Source of the DNA: Pullichristensenella sp963930055
GTDB taxonomy: Bacteria; Bacillota; Clostridia; Christensenellales; Aristaeellaceae
Assembly: GCA_963930055.1 (NCBI GenBank)
Contig: CAWVKS010000009.1
Span: 124,001 to 188,000 of the forward strand
Direction: 5' to 3'
DNA: 64,000 nucleotides
Part shown: piece by piece, positions 49,364 through 58,235 of the stretch
How the letters are laid out: each line of letters opens with the position of its first letter
Numbering within the stretch: position 1 is the first letter of the stretch
Notes under the pieces: model-generated
The model's database searches: none
The model's input: only the letters and a program-made list of their open reading frames with translations
What the model was told of the DNA's origin: nothing
Position numbers and translations under genes: made by a program

Positions 49364-50782
49364 TTAGCGGCAGAGCGTGCGCAGCGTCTCGCGCTTCTGG
49401 TCCTCGTCGTAGAAGTCGGCGCGCACACCGGGGATGTAGGTCAGCGCGTCGTAGATGACGGGCAGCAGGTTGCCGTGGATGCCGGTGGCATGGTGCACAT
49501 ACGGCCCGCGGACGATCATGCTCTCCACGCGCGGCCAATCCGGCACTTCGACCCACAGGTAGGTGCCCTGGGTGAACGGGCCCTCGATGCCCTTGGCGGT
49601 GCCCATCAGCACGCCGTACTGGCCGTTGTCGCCGTCAAAGCGGAACAGCGAGATCTCGCCGCCGCGGATCTCCGCGACCACGGAGCCGGGGCAATGCTCT
49701 TCGAAGGCGAAGGGACGGTCCAGCTTGGCGCGGTTCTTGGCCAGGGAGACCGGCCAGGGGCCGCAGTGCTGCAACAGCTCGCCGTTGTCGTTGGTGGGAT
49801 GGCGCACAGACCAGTCCACGAAGAAGCTGGGGGTCTTGCCCATGCCCGCGGCCTGCACCATGATGGAGGTGATGGCGCCGTGGATGTCCGTCTCGCAGGC
49901 CACCGGCAGGCCCTCTTCGGTCAGCATGGCGTTGGCACAGCAGGGCATGAGGTGCAGCGCCTGCTGGAGCGCGTCCCAGCACTGGATGGCGATGGCGTTG
50001 CAGCCGTTCTCCAGCGCGTAGTACTTCATTGCGGTCTTGAGGGAGGCGACCATGCGCACGTCCGTATCGCCGACGCAGATTTCCATGTTCTCATGGATCC
50101 AGGCGATGGTGCGGGCGACCTCGGCGTCGTCCGAAGCGGCCAGCGCCTTGACGCGATCCACCAGCTCCACCAGCGTGATGGGGAAGATCTGGATGCCGAA
50201 CTTCTCCAGCAGCTCGCCTTCGTTGACCATCATCGTCCAGAAATCGGCGGGGCGGGTGTCGATCTGCAAAATGCGGGCGCGGCGGAATTCCTTGACGACG
50301 TTGGCGGTGGCCACAAAGCGCAGCATGCCTTCCTCAAATTCCTTGTCCTCCACGCGGCAGTTGGGCAGGTAGGTGAAGGGCACCTGCATGCGGCGCAGCA
50401 CCTTGCCGGTGGCGAACAGGCCGCACTGGGTGTCGCGCAGGCGGCCGCCGTCGGCCTCGGGCGCCTCGTCGCGCGGGCCCCACAGCAGCACCGGCACGTT
50501 CAGCGCGCGGGCGACCTTGCCGCAGGAATGCTCGGAGCCAAAATTGCAGTGGGGGATGAACAGGGCGTCCACCTTGGCGGCGGTGAATTTGTCGATCACG
50601 GGCTGCACGTCCTCAGCGCAACGCAGCAGGCCCTCTTCGTTGATGTCCTCGATATCGACAAAGTCGATGTCCAGATCCTTGAGGCGCTGCGCGATGAGCT
50701 TTTTGTACTTCAGCGCGTCCTCAACGGAGAAAATGCGGCGTCTGGTGGGGGCAAAGCCGATCTTTACCTTGTTGTCGATCAT
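49364..50782 (-). CDS. L-fucose/arabinose isomerase-like protein
   Basis: This 472-residue protein resembles the COG2407 group of L-fucose isomerase-like enzymes. An N-terminal half with FIPHCNFGSEHSCGKVARAL is followed by a metal-site region including IAIQCWDALQQALHLMPCCA and ACETDIHGAITSIMVQ, and a C-terminal domain with VRGPYVHHATGIHGNLLPVI. Candidate Mn ligands (Glu, Asp, His) fall in ETDIHG and HHATGIHG. It would interconvert an aldose and a ketose before kinase action. It starts behind AGGAGG, 21 bp after the SIS gene on the same strand. Confidence 0.75.
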   Translation of the reverse strand: MIDNKVKIGFAPTRRRIFSVEDALKYKKLIAQRLKDLDIDFVDIEDINEEGLLRCAEDVQPVIDKFTAAKVDALFIPHCNFGSEHSCGKVARALNVPVLLWGPRDEAPEADGGRLRDTQCGLFATGKVLRRMQVPFTYLPNCRVEDKEFEEGMLRFVATANVVKEFRRARILQIDTRPADFWTMMVNEGELLEKFGIQIFPITLVELVDRVKALAASDDAEVARTIAWIHENMEICVGDTDVRMVASLKTAMKYYALENGCNAIAIQCWDALQQALHLMPCCANAMLTEEGLPVACETDIHGAITSIMVQAAGMGKTPSFFVDWSVRHPTNDNGELLQHCGPWPVSLAKNRAKLDRPFAFEEHCPGSVVAEIRGGEISLFRFDGDNGQYGVLMGTAKGIEGPFTQGTYLWVEVPDWPRVESMIVRGPYVHHATGIHGNLLPVIYDALTYIPGVRADFYDEDQKRETLRTLCR

Positions 50783-50803
50783 GAGAGAACCTCCTCCTTT
50801 GAT

Positions 50804-51412
50804 TCAGGGCTTTTTTGCCAGCAGGCGCTCGCCAACGGCGCCCGCCGGATGGATCACGGCAAACTGTTCACGGGTGTAGCCGGTCATCTGCATCAGGGCT
50901 ATGCAGATGGCGTCGAACGTGGAGATGACCGCCAACGTCGAGGCCGTGGCCAGCATGTTGAAGCGGCAGGGCTCTTTCGCCACGCGCACTTTGAGGTAGA
51001 TATCCGCCTCGCGGGCGATGATGGAATCGGGGTTTTCCGAAACGCCGACCAGCGTGGCGCCCTTGGACTTGCAGGCGGGGATCAGGCAGGTGAGTTCCTT
51101 GGTGTTCCCGCCCTTGGAAATGAGGATGAACACATCCCCTTTTTGCAGCACGCCCAACGCGCCGTGCACGGCGTCCGAAGGCGTGAGGAAAAGCGCCGGG
51201 CGCTCGATGCAGCACAGCGAATGGGCGATCTTTTTCGCCGCCATCGCCGAGGTGCCGCAGGCGGAGAGGACGACGCGCCCCTTGCAGTCCGCAATGGCCT
51301 GGGCGACAGCCACAGCGGCGTCATCATCCAATTCTTCATTCAGGGCGGCAATGGATTCCGCCTCGATCCGCAACGCGCGGTGAATTTCAGAAACGATTTC
51401 TTCCTTGTGCAT
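50804..51412 (-). CDS. SIS-domain sugar-phosphate isomerase (first of a divergent pair)
   Basis: This 202-residue single SIS domain has VVLSACGTSAMAAKKIAHSL, PSDAVHGALGVLQKGDVFIL, ISKGGNTKELTCLIP and ATLVGVSENPDSIIAREADI. The pattern matches KdsD/GutQ-type arabinose 5-phosphate isomerases without their CBS domains. It begins an operon with the FucI-like gene under its own promoter. The divergent gene at 51644 encodes a clear paralogue. Confidence 0.8.
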   Translation of the reverse strand: MHKEEIVSEIHRALRIEAESIAALNEELDDDAAVAVAQAIADCKGRVVLSACGTSAMAAKKIAHSLCCIERPALFLTPSDAVHGALGVLQKGDVFILISKGGNTKELTCLIPACKSKGATLVGVSENPDSIIAREADIYLKVRVAKEPCRFNMLATASTLAVISTFDAICIALMQMTGYTREQFAVIHPAGAVGERLLAKKP

Positions 51413-51434
51413 GTTCTCCCTCCTTTATATATAT

Positions 51435-51463
51435 ATTTTATTTTAAAATCTGTAATTTGTCAA
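51435..51463 (-). promoter_or_regulatory. Promoter of the SIS/FucI-like operon
   Basis: Minus-strand TTGACA, 17 bp, TAAAAT, ending about 20 bp before the ATG. A TGTAATTTG motif (51451-51459) overlaps the -35 box. Confidence 0.75.
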
Positions 51464-51570
51464 CACATAAAAACGGAAAAAACGCGCCTTTTTCCGCGAT
51501 TCTTCCCGCAAAACCGCCAATTTGAGCGTTTTGAAATTTCACTTTTATATGTATTTTTTGAAATTGAATA

Positions 51571-51599
51571 TTGACATAGCTACATTTTCAATATATCAT
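51571..51599 (+). promoter_or_regulatory. Promoter of the second SIS gene
   Basis: TTGACA, 17 bp, TATCAT on the plus strand, about 45 bp before the ATG at 51644. The intervening sequence is AT-rich. Confidence 0.75.
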
Positions 51600-51643
51600 A
51601 TATGTAAGGCAAGCGCGGTGCAGCGCAGAAAGGAAAGAACGCT

Positions 51644-52252
51644 ATGGGAAAGTACGACGCCTCCATTGATACGATCCTGGATATAGAGATCAACAACATC
51701 ATCGCCGTGAAAAAGAGCCTCGACCGCCAGACCATGCAGGACGTGATCGACCTGATGCTCACCGTAAAGCCCTCCGGCCACAAGGTCATCACCGCCGGCT
51801 GCGGCACCTCGGGCACGCTGGCGGAGCGCGTGGCGCACTCGCTGTGCGTGGTGGAAGTGCCCGCCACGTTCTGCGCGCCGGGCAACTCCATCCACGGCGG
51901 CATGGGCGTGATCCAGAAGGGCGACGTGGTGGTGCTCTTCTCCAAGGGCGGCAACACGCCGGAGATCCTCAACTATATCCCCTGCGCCAAGGCCAAGGGC
52001 GCCACCATCATCGGCGTGACGCAGAACGACGGCTCCACGCTGGCGCGGGAGGCGGACATCTACTTTAAAATCGTTGCCGAGCACGAATGCGACATGTGGG
52101 ACATGTGCGCTTCCGCCAGCTGCAACACCATCGCCGCGGTGTGGGACGCGGTGGCCTTCACGGTCATGCGCTACAACGGCTACACCAAGGACGACCTGCT
52201 GCTCACCCATCCGGGCGGGAAGGTAGGCCAGATGCTGCGCGACGAGCGCTGA
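51644..52252 (+). CDS. SIS-domain sugar-phosphate isomerase (second of a divergent pair)
   Basis: This 202-residue single SIS domain, identical in length to its divergent neighbour, has VITAGCGTSGTLAERVAHSL, GNSIHGGMGVIQKGDVVVLF and SKGGNTPEILNYIP. It aligns end to end with the product of 50804-51412 but with many substitutions. The two may act on different sugar phosphates or form a heteromer. An AAAGGAAA site precedes the start. Confidence 0.8.
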   Translation: MGKYDASIDTILDIEINNIIAVKKSLDRQTMQDVIDLMLTVKPSGHKVITAGCGTSGTLAERVAHSLCVVEVPATFCAPGNSIHGGMGVIQKGDVVVLFSKGGNTPEILNYIPCAKAKGATIIGVTQNDGSTLAREADIYFKIVAEHECDMWDMCASASCNTIAAVWDAVAFTVMRYNGYTKDDLLLTHPGGKVGQMLRDER

Positions 52253-52418
52253 GGCCGCGATACAAGCGCCCTGTCCCCATGGCGGGACGGGGCGTTTTGC
52301 GCGAAAAAGCGGCGCTTTACACAAACAGCCATGGAAGCAGGCGCGGCCGTGTAGTATAATAGGAAATGGCCGGCCATGCGGCGCGGCCGTACATCTTCGA
52401 AAGCTCAGGTGGGAACCC

Positions 52419-53795
52419 ATGCGAAGCGCAAATACCATCGCCAAGGAGGACGTGTTCCAAAAACTGCCCGTCCCCGTCGCCCTGCGCAAGATGATCGTGC
52501 CGGCGGTGGTCAGCCAGCTGATCGTCCTCATCTACAACATGGCGGACACGTTTTTTGTCGGCCAGACGAACAACCCCTACATGGTGGCGGGCACGTCGCT
52601 GATCCTGCCCGTGTTCAACATCACGCTCTGCCTGGCAGGGCTGGCGGGCATCGGCGGCGGCTCCCTGGTCTCGCGCCTGCTGGGCCAGGGGCGGGAGGAC
52701 GAGGCGCGCCGCGTCAGCGCCTTTTCGCTGTATCTGGGGCTGGCGGTGGCGGCGCTGTTTTCCGTGCTGGTCGCGGCGTTCATGCGGCCGCTGCTCGCGC
52801 TGTTGGGCGCGGGGGAAAACACGTTTGCCTACGCCCGGCAGTACGCCCTGTGCGTGATCGTGGCAGGCGGCGTGCCCACGGTGCTCTCCAACGTGCTTTC
52901 CAACCTCATCCGCAGCATCGGCATGTCGCGCCAGGCCAGCACGGGCATCATACTCGGCGGGCTTTTGAACATCGCCCTTGACCCGCTGTTTATGTTCGTC
53001 CTGCTGCCGGACGGCAACGAGGTGCTGGGCGCGGGCATCGCCACGGCGCTGTCCAACTGCGTGGCGCTTTGCTATTTCCTGGTGGTGCTGCTGCGCATGG
53101 GCAAGGGCTCGGTGGTCACGCTCTCGCCGCGGCAGGGGCTGCCCAGCCGGGAGAGCGTCGCGGCCGTGTTCGGCGTGGGCATCCCCTCGGCGCTGACCTC
53201 TCTCCTGTTCGACCTGGACTACGTCATCATCGACAAATTGATGGTCTCCTATCACGACCTGGCGCTGGCCGCCATCGGCATCGTGCTGAAGATCGAGCGC
53301 TTCCCGCTCAACGTGGGCATCGGCATCTGCCAGGGCATGATGCCCCTGGTGGCCTACAACCTCACCGCCGGCAACGGCAAGCGCATGCGCGACACCATCC
53401 GCCTCTCCCGCGGGCTGGGGCTGGCGGTGGCGGCGGTGAGCATCGCCCTGTACGAGCTGTTCGCCGCGCAGTTCGCCGGCCTGTTTATCGGCGACGCGCA
53501 GACGGTGGCGCTGGCAGGCGACTTTTTGCGCGTGCGCGTACTGGCCACGCCGCTGATGTTCATGAGCTTTTTCACCGTCTACCTGTTCCAGGCCTTCGGC
53601 AAGGGGCGCATCGCCCTGTTCCTGGGCGTGACCCGCTGGCTGGCGCTGAACATCCCCATGCTGTTTTTGCTCAACGCCATCTTCGGCATGTACGGCATCG
53701 TCTGGGCGCAGGCCACGGCCGACGCGCTGAACGTGGCGCTATCCCTGTACGTATACGCGAAATACAGGCCTGTGGTGCCCGACCATACCGCATAG
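52419..53795 (+). CDS. MATE-family efflux transporter
   Basis: This 458-residue protein has about twelve membrane segments and MATE-type stretches (VPAVVSQLIVLIYNMADTFF, GIGGGSLVSRLLGQGR, NALSLYV-like C-terminus NVALSLYVYAKYRP). It should exchange Na+ or H+ for an organic compound. TATAAT at 52355-52360 is a likely -10 box. It shows no link to the sugar genes beyond its position and ends at a terminator shared with the convergent peptidase operon. Confidence 0.9.
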   Translation: MRSANTIAKEDVFQKLPVPVALRKMIVPAVVSQLIVLIYNMADTFFVGQTNNPYMVAGTSLILPVFNITLCLAGLAGIGGGSLVSRLLGQGREDEARRVSAFSLYLGLAVAALFSVLVAAFMRPLLALLGAGENTFAYARQYALCVIVAGGVPTVLSNVLSNLIRSIGMSRQASTGIILGGLLNIALDPLFMFVLLPDGNEVLGAGIATALSNCVALCYFLVVLLRMGKGSVVTLSPRQGLPSRESVAAVFGVGIPSALTSLLFDLDYVIIDKLMVSYHDLALAAIGIVLKIERFPLNVGIGICQGMMPLVAYNLTAGNGKRMRDTIRLSRGLGLAVAAVSIALYELFAAQFAGLFIGDAQTVALAGDFLRVRVLATPLMFMSFFTVYLFQAFGKGRIALFLGVTRWLALNIPMLFLLNAIFGMYGIVWAQATADALNVALSLYVYAKYRPVVPDHTA

Positions 53796-53823
53796 GCGCG
53801 CGGCCTTGCCCCCGTACAGAAAG

Positions 53824-53854
53824 CACCCCGCCGGATGATCGCCGGCGGGGTGCG
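53824..53854. terminator. Bidirectional terminator between convergent operons
   Basis: A 12-bp perfect stem GCACCCCGCCGG/CCGGCGGGGTGC around a 7-base loop, placed between the MATE stop and the carboxypeptidase stop. Confidence 0.7.
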
Positions 53855-53868
53855 CGCATAAAGGGGGA

Positions 53869-55380
53869 TCAGCCCTGGATGCCATAGATGTCGCGGTACT
53901 TTTTGCGCATATAGTCGATGTAGTACTGGCTGTTCACCTTTTCGCCAGTGGCGCGCTCCATGACGGCCATGGTGGGATAGGTGAAGCCATGCTGGTGGAT
54001 CTTGTCGTGCATCCAGTTGTGCACGTCCTCGAACTCGCCGCGGGTGATCTGCTCGTAGAAGTCCGGGATGTCGCGCAGCACGCCCTGCAGCAGCTGGCCG
54101 TCGAATATGTTGCCCATGGAGTAGGACTGGAACTTGCCGAAATCCTCCGTCCAGTGGATGTCCTGCAAAACGCCTTCCAGGTCGTTGGTGGGGCGGATGC
54201 CGAGGGATTCCTCGTATTTGTCGTTCCAGCGCTCGGAGAGGTGGTCGAAGTCCAGCGTGCCCTCGAACAGCTCGCGCTCCAGCTCAAAGCGGATCACCGG
54301 GTGGAGGTTGTAGGTCAACTCGTCGGCGCTGACGCGCTTGAAATCGGGCTTGACCTTGACCAGCACGCGGAAGAAGTCGCGGTAGTTCCACGAACGCAGC
54401 TCGGGGAAGCGCTCCTGCATGAAGGGGAAGAAGAACTGCCAGAACTCGGGCGAGCGGGCGATGATGTTCTCATAGAAGCGGGACTGCGATTCGTGGGCGC
54501 TGCACTTCATGCCGCCCCAGATGCCGGCTTCGATGACTTCCTCGCTGGAGCCGCGGCTGTACAGGCTGTGCCCCATCTCGTGGGCGTAGGTGAAGAAATT
54601 GTCCAAGCCCACATCGGTGTTGGCGACGGTGACGCGCGAATCGCGCGGGCCGAGCATGGCCGACCAGCCGTGCACCACCTTGGCGTAGGAGGCCATATCC
54701 GCCGTGTAGCCGAAGCGGTGGCACATGAAGGCGCTCAGCTCGTCGATCTCCTTGACGTGGCCGTGGAAGATGTTGAGGATGGAATCGTCCACTTCCTGCG
54801 CATAGGGCAGCACCTCGAACATCAGCGCGCTCATCGCCGTCTTGAGCTCGCCCAGCAGGCGGCCGCAGGTCTCCACGGTGAGGTCCTCATCGTAGAAGTT
54901 GATGATGGACTCCAGGGGGTGCTTGTCCGGGTCGGCGAGGCGGGCGGCCTTGTACTTCAGGTCAAAATACTTCTTCAGTTCCGGCTTCCAGATATTATAG
55001 TCGTTCTGGCGGCGGGCTTCCAGCCAGGCGGAATCGTTGAGGAAGTGCTGCTCGGCGATCTGCGATTGCAGCTCCGCGGGCGTGCCGGTGGCGTTTTTGT
55101 AGTTGAAGAGGAAGCGGCGGGCAACGGCGCGCTCAATGTCCGTCTCGTAATCGCTGTCGCTGGCGGCGCGGAACTTGTCGGCCAGGTCGGCGCATTCCTT
55201 GTTGGCGAACAGCTCGATGCGCTTGTTGGTGAAGTAAACGCTCATCTTCGCGCGATAGTCGTAGGCGGTCTTGGGCATGTAGGTGATCTGGTCCCACTTC
55301 ATCAGGTCGATGGTGGAATCATAGATGCGGCTCTGCCGCAGCAGGTCCTTGGCCCGTTCCAGGCAATCATGCATGGTCAT
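53869..55380 (-). CDS. M32-family metallocarboxypeptidase
   Basis: This 503-residue peptidase has the zinc motif HEMGH (FTYAHEMGHSLYSRGSS) with the third ligand and signature HESQSRFYENIIARS, as in Thermus/Pyrococcus M32 carboxypeptidases. The N-terminal DLMKWDQITYMP matches the family. M32 enzymes remove C-terminal residues from peptides in the cytoplasm. The start at 55380 follows GGGAGG. It is the last gene of the peptide-uptake run and would degrade imported peptides. Confidence 0.92.
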   Translation of the reverse strand: MTMHDCLERAKDLLRQSRIYDSTIDLMKWDQITYMPKTAYDYRAKMSVYFTNKRIELFANKECADLADKFRAASDSDYETDIERAVARRFLFNYKNATGTPAELQSQIAEQHFLNDSAWLEARRQNDYNIWKPELKKYFDLKYKAARLADPDKHPLESIINFYDEDLTVETCGRLLGELKTAMSALMFEVLPYAQEVDDSILNIFHGHVKEIDELSAFMCHRFGYTADMASYAKVVHGWSAMLGPRDSRVTVANTDVGLDNFFTYAHEMGHSLYSRGSSEEVIEAGIWGGMKCSAHESQSRFYENIIARSPEFWQFFFPFMQERFPELRSWNYRDFFRVLVKVKPDFKRVSADELTYNLHPVIRFELERELFEGTLDFDHLSERWNDKYEESLGIRPTNDLEGVLQDIHWTEDFGKFQSYSMGNIFDGQLLQGVLRDIPDFYEQITRGEFEDVHNWMHDKIHQHGFTYPTMAVMERATGEKVNSQYYIDYMRKKYRDIYGIQG

Positions 55381-55398
55381 GCGCGTTTTCCCTCCCGA

Positions 55399-56166
55399 TC
55401 ACAGGTTGAGCTTGAGCAGGCGGGCGATATTGCCGCCAAAGAGCTTGTCCTTGCGCTCCTGCGAGACGTCCATGTTCATCAGCGGCTCCATATTCTGGGC
55501 GAAGCGCGCCGTGCGCAGCGGGTTGGCGTCCGTGCCGAAGAGTATGCGGTCGTCGGTACGCATCTGGTCGTAGATGTCCGGGCCGAGCTGCGGGAAGAGG
55601 CTGACCCAGTGGGAAAAGACGATGGTGGTGTCAAAATAGACGTTGGGATGCTTGGCCACCAGCACCGGGTCGAGCGTGAAGGGGTTGCCGTGGGCGACGA
55701 TGAACTTGGCCTCGGGATAGCGGATGGCCAGATCGTCGATGACGGTGGAATCCGAATAGCGCAGCGGCGCGAACTGGGAATAGATGGGGCCGGTGTGGAT
55801 GAGGATGGGCAGGTCCATGTCGATGCAGGTCTCGATGACCGGACCCACGCGCGGGTCGAGCATGGAGAAATTCTGCAGCGGCGGATGCAGCTTCAGGCCC
55901 TTGAGGCCGTAAGTCTCGATGGCCTTGCGCAGCTGGTCCTTGGCGTCCGGCTCGGTGGGCACCACGCAGGCGTAGCCCATCAGGCGGTCCGGGTATTCGC
56001 GCACGAGGCGGGCGACAAAGGCGTTGTCCGAATAGCCGAGGTCGTCGTCGCCGGGGACGATGGGATGGACGATGGCCATGTCGATGTGGTTTTCATCCAT
56101 GGCCTTGAGGAAGTTTTTCACCTCGCCCTTGCCTTCGCGGATATGGGTATGGGAGTCGATAATCAT
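55399..56166 (-). CDS. Amidohydrolase-family TIM-barrel hydrolase
   Basis: This 255-residue protein has metal-binding residues in DSHTH, GLKLHPP, ILIHTG, IVAHGNP and LFGTDANP, the pattern of the amidohydrolase_2 (COG2159) group. The start at ATG 56166 is preferred over TTG 56172 because AGAGGTG is 7 bp upstream. It may hydrolyse or decarboxylate a small cyclic or amide compound. With two peptidases and a dipeptide importer, an amide or cyclic dipeptide derivative is a reasonable guess only. Confidence 0.75.
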   Translation of the reverse strand: MIIDSHTHIREGKGEVKNFLKAMDENHIDMAIVHPIVPGDDDLGYSDNAFVARLVREYPDRLMGYACVVPTEPDAKDQLRKAIETYGLKGLKLHPPLQNFSMLDPRVGPVIETCIDMDLPILIHTGPIYSQFAPLRYSDSTVIDDLAIRYPEAKFIVAHGNPFTLDPVLVAKHPNVYFDTTIVFSHWVSLFPQLGPDIYDQMRTDDRILFGTDANPLRTARFAQNMEPLMNMDVSQERKDKLFGGNIARLLKLNL

Positions 56167-56207
56167 TGCCAAACACCTCTTCCTTCTGCCGCCCCAGGGC
56201 GGCGGTC

Positions 56208-58211
56208 TTATTTGTCAGCGCACAGGTGCGCGTCGAACCAGGCGGTGATCTCCAGCAGGCGGTTGATGCGGTTCTTCGGCTTGCCGCTGCGGCTGAGTTC
56301 GTGGTTCTCGCCATGGAACAGGCACAGCCGCGCCTCGATGCCGTGGTACTTGAGGGCGGAATACATCTGGATGCCCTCGGAAACCGGGCAGCGGTAGTCC
56401 TCTTCGGCGTGGATAAACAGCGTCGGCGTGGTGCACTGGTTGGCGTACTTGAGCGGCGAATGCATCCAGTAGCGGTCGGTATCCATCCACGGGGACGTGG
56501 TGAACGTCCACATGGGGAACAGATAGCCCGTATCGGATGTGAGGAAGTCCGAAACAAAGTTGGAGATGCTCCTCTGCGACACGGCGCAGCGGAAGCGGTC
56601 GGTATGGCCGATGATCCAGTTGGTCATGTAGCCGCCATAGCTGCCGCCGCCTACGCCCACGCGGGCACGGTCGATCTGCGGGAAGCGGTCGAGCACCACG
56701 TCGGTGAACTTCATGATATCGCTGTAGTCCTCAAAGCCATAGCGGCCGATGACGTCGGCAAATTCGTTGTCGCCGCCGTCGGAGCCGAAGGGGTTGCAGT
56801 AAAACACGAAATAGCCCTTGGCCGCGTACAGCTGCAATTCGTGGTGGAACACGGAGCCAAAGGCCAGCTTGTGGCCGCCGTGGATATAGAGGATGGCCGG
56901 GTACTTCTTCGCCGGGTCGTAGCCCACAGGCTTGAGCACATAGCCCTGCAGATCGCGGTAGTGGTTCCTGTAGGGGATGAGCTCAGGCGTGCTGAGCGCG
57001 CACTCCTGCTGCACCCACTCGTTAAAGGAAGTCAGGCGCGTTTCCACGCCGTCCTTGAGAAGGTAGATCTCCTGCAGGCGGTTTTCGCGCAGGGCGATCA
57101 TCACCACGCCGGACTTGAGCACGGCGATGCCGTCGATGGCGCCAGGGGTGGCGTCCACCGTCTCGATCTCGCCGCTCAGGCGGGCGCGCTTGAGGAAGGA
57201 ATCGCCGCCGACGGAGCCGACGTAGTAGATGGAATCGCCATAGGCCTGGATCTCCGGGCTGGAGCCATAGCGCACGTCGCTGCCGGTGGCGTTCTGGGCG
57301 CTCAGTTCATTGGTGGCAAAGGCGTGTTCCTTGCCCTCCTGTTCGTCGATATAATAGAAATACGGGTTTTCCTGGTAGCCGTAGCGCACGCCGTCGGAAC
57401 CGACAAACACCGGCTTGCCCTGCAAAAACGAGCAGTAGCGCATGCGGTAGGGTTCCTCGGCGACGTATTCGGTCACCTTGAGCGTGTCCACATCCAGCAC
57501 GCACAGGCCGCCCATAAAGCGCTTGTACTCCTCCTTGCGGAAGGCGCGGGCGCTGAACACCACGCGGCGGCCCTGCACGTCGTAGAAATCCACGTTGCGC
57601 GTCTCCTCGGTGACGAGGCGCATCTCCCCGCTGTCGCGGCGGAAGATGTAAAGGCCGGAGCGTATGCCGTTGTGGAAACCGATGGCGTTGTGGCGGAAGG
57701 GCATCTCGTCGGCGATGGCGTAGCTCTCCAGCCGCTCCTTGCGCGCGGCAAGGTATGCGTCGCGCTCCGCGGCGGGGATGGTATGGGGGTCAGGCTCGTC
57801 CAGGCTGTGGTCGGCGATGACGGCGAACGTGTTTTCGTCCACCGGCAGCAGGCTGTGCACCGTTTTGGGGATGCGCATGTATTCGCGCGACTCGCCGGTG
57901 CGCACATCGACGGCGTAGTAGACCGTCCACGGCTCGCCCAGCGCCACGCGCGCGCGCAGCGCCTCGTCGCCCGGCGCGGTGTAGAGCAGCGTGGTATCGT
58001 CAAGCCACACGGGGGAAGTCTCCTTGCCGCCCGCGGTCAGGGCGCGCACTTCGCCGCTGGCCACGTCCAGGAGCTGTATGCGGGAAGCATAGCCGTTTTC
58101 TCCCAGGTCGCAGTTGGAGGCGACGAAGGCGCACATTTCCTCATTGGGGGAGGCGCACAGGCCGGACAGGAACGTGTACTTAAGGAAGTCTTGCAGCTGG
58201 ACAGTCCTCAT
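56208..58211 (-). CDS. S9-family prolyl-oligopeptidase-like serine peptidase
   Basis: This 667-residue protein has an N-terminal beta-propeller-like region (about 1-420) and a C-terminal alpha/beta hydrolase domain. The nucleophile is in GVGGGSYGGYMTNWI near residue 520, followed by the Asp in HAEEDYRCP and the His in HGENHELSR. This is the acylaminoacyl-peptidase/DPP-type (S9C) architecture. It has no signal peptide, so it acts in the cytoplasm on short peptides. The start behind AAAGGAGG fits. It lies 24 bp after the DppF-type gene. Confidence 0.9.
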   Translation of the reverse strand: MRTVQLQDFLKYTFLSGLCASPNEEMCAFVASNCDLGENGYASRIQLLDVASGEVRALTAGGKETSPVWLDDTTLLYTAPGDEALRARVALGEPWTVYYAVDVRTGESREYMRIPKTVHSLLPVDENTFAVIADHSLDEPDPHTIPAAERDAYLAARKERLESYAIADEMPFRHNAIGFHNGIRSGLYIFRRDSGEMRLVTEETRNVDFYDVQGRRVVFSARAFRKEEYKRFMGGLCVLDVDTLKVTEYVAEEPYRMRYCSFLQGKPVFVGSDGVRYGYQENPYFYYIDEQEGKEHAFATNELSAQNATGSDVRYGSSPEIQAYGDSIYYVGSVGGDSFLKRARLSGEIETVDATPGAIDGIAVLKSGVVMIALRENRLQEIYLLKDGVETRLTSFNEWVQQECALSTPELIPYRNHYRDLQGYVLKPVGYDPAKKYPAILYIHGGHKLAFGSVFHHELQLYAAKGYFVFYCNPFGSDGGDNEFADVIGRYGFEDYSDIMKFTDVVLDRFPQIDRARVGVGGGSYGGYMTNWIIGHTDRFRCAVSQRSISNFVSDFLTSDTGYLFPMWTFTTSPWMDTDRYWMHSPLKYANQCTTPTLFIHAEEDYRCPVSEGIQMYSALKYHGIEARLCLFHGENHELSRSGKPKNRINRLLEITAWFDAHLCADK

Positions 58212-58235
58212 AATATCCTCCTTTGCCTTGCGGCG

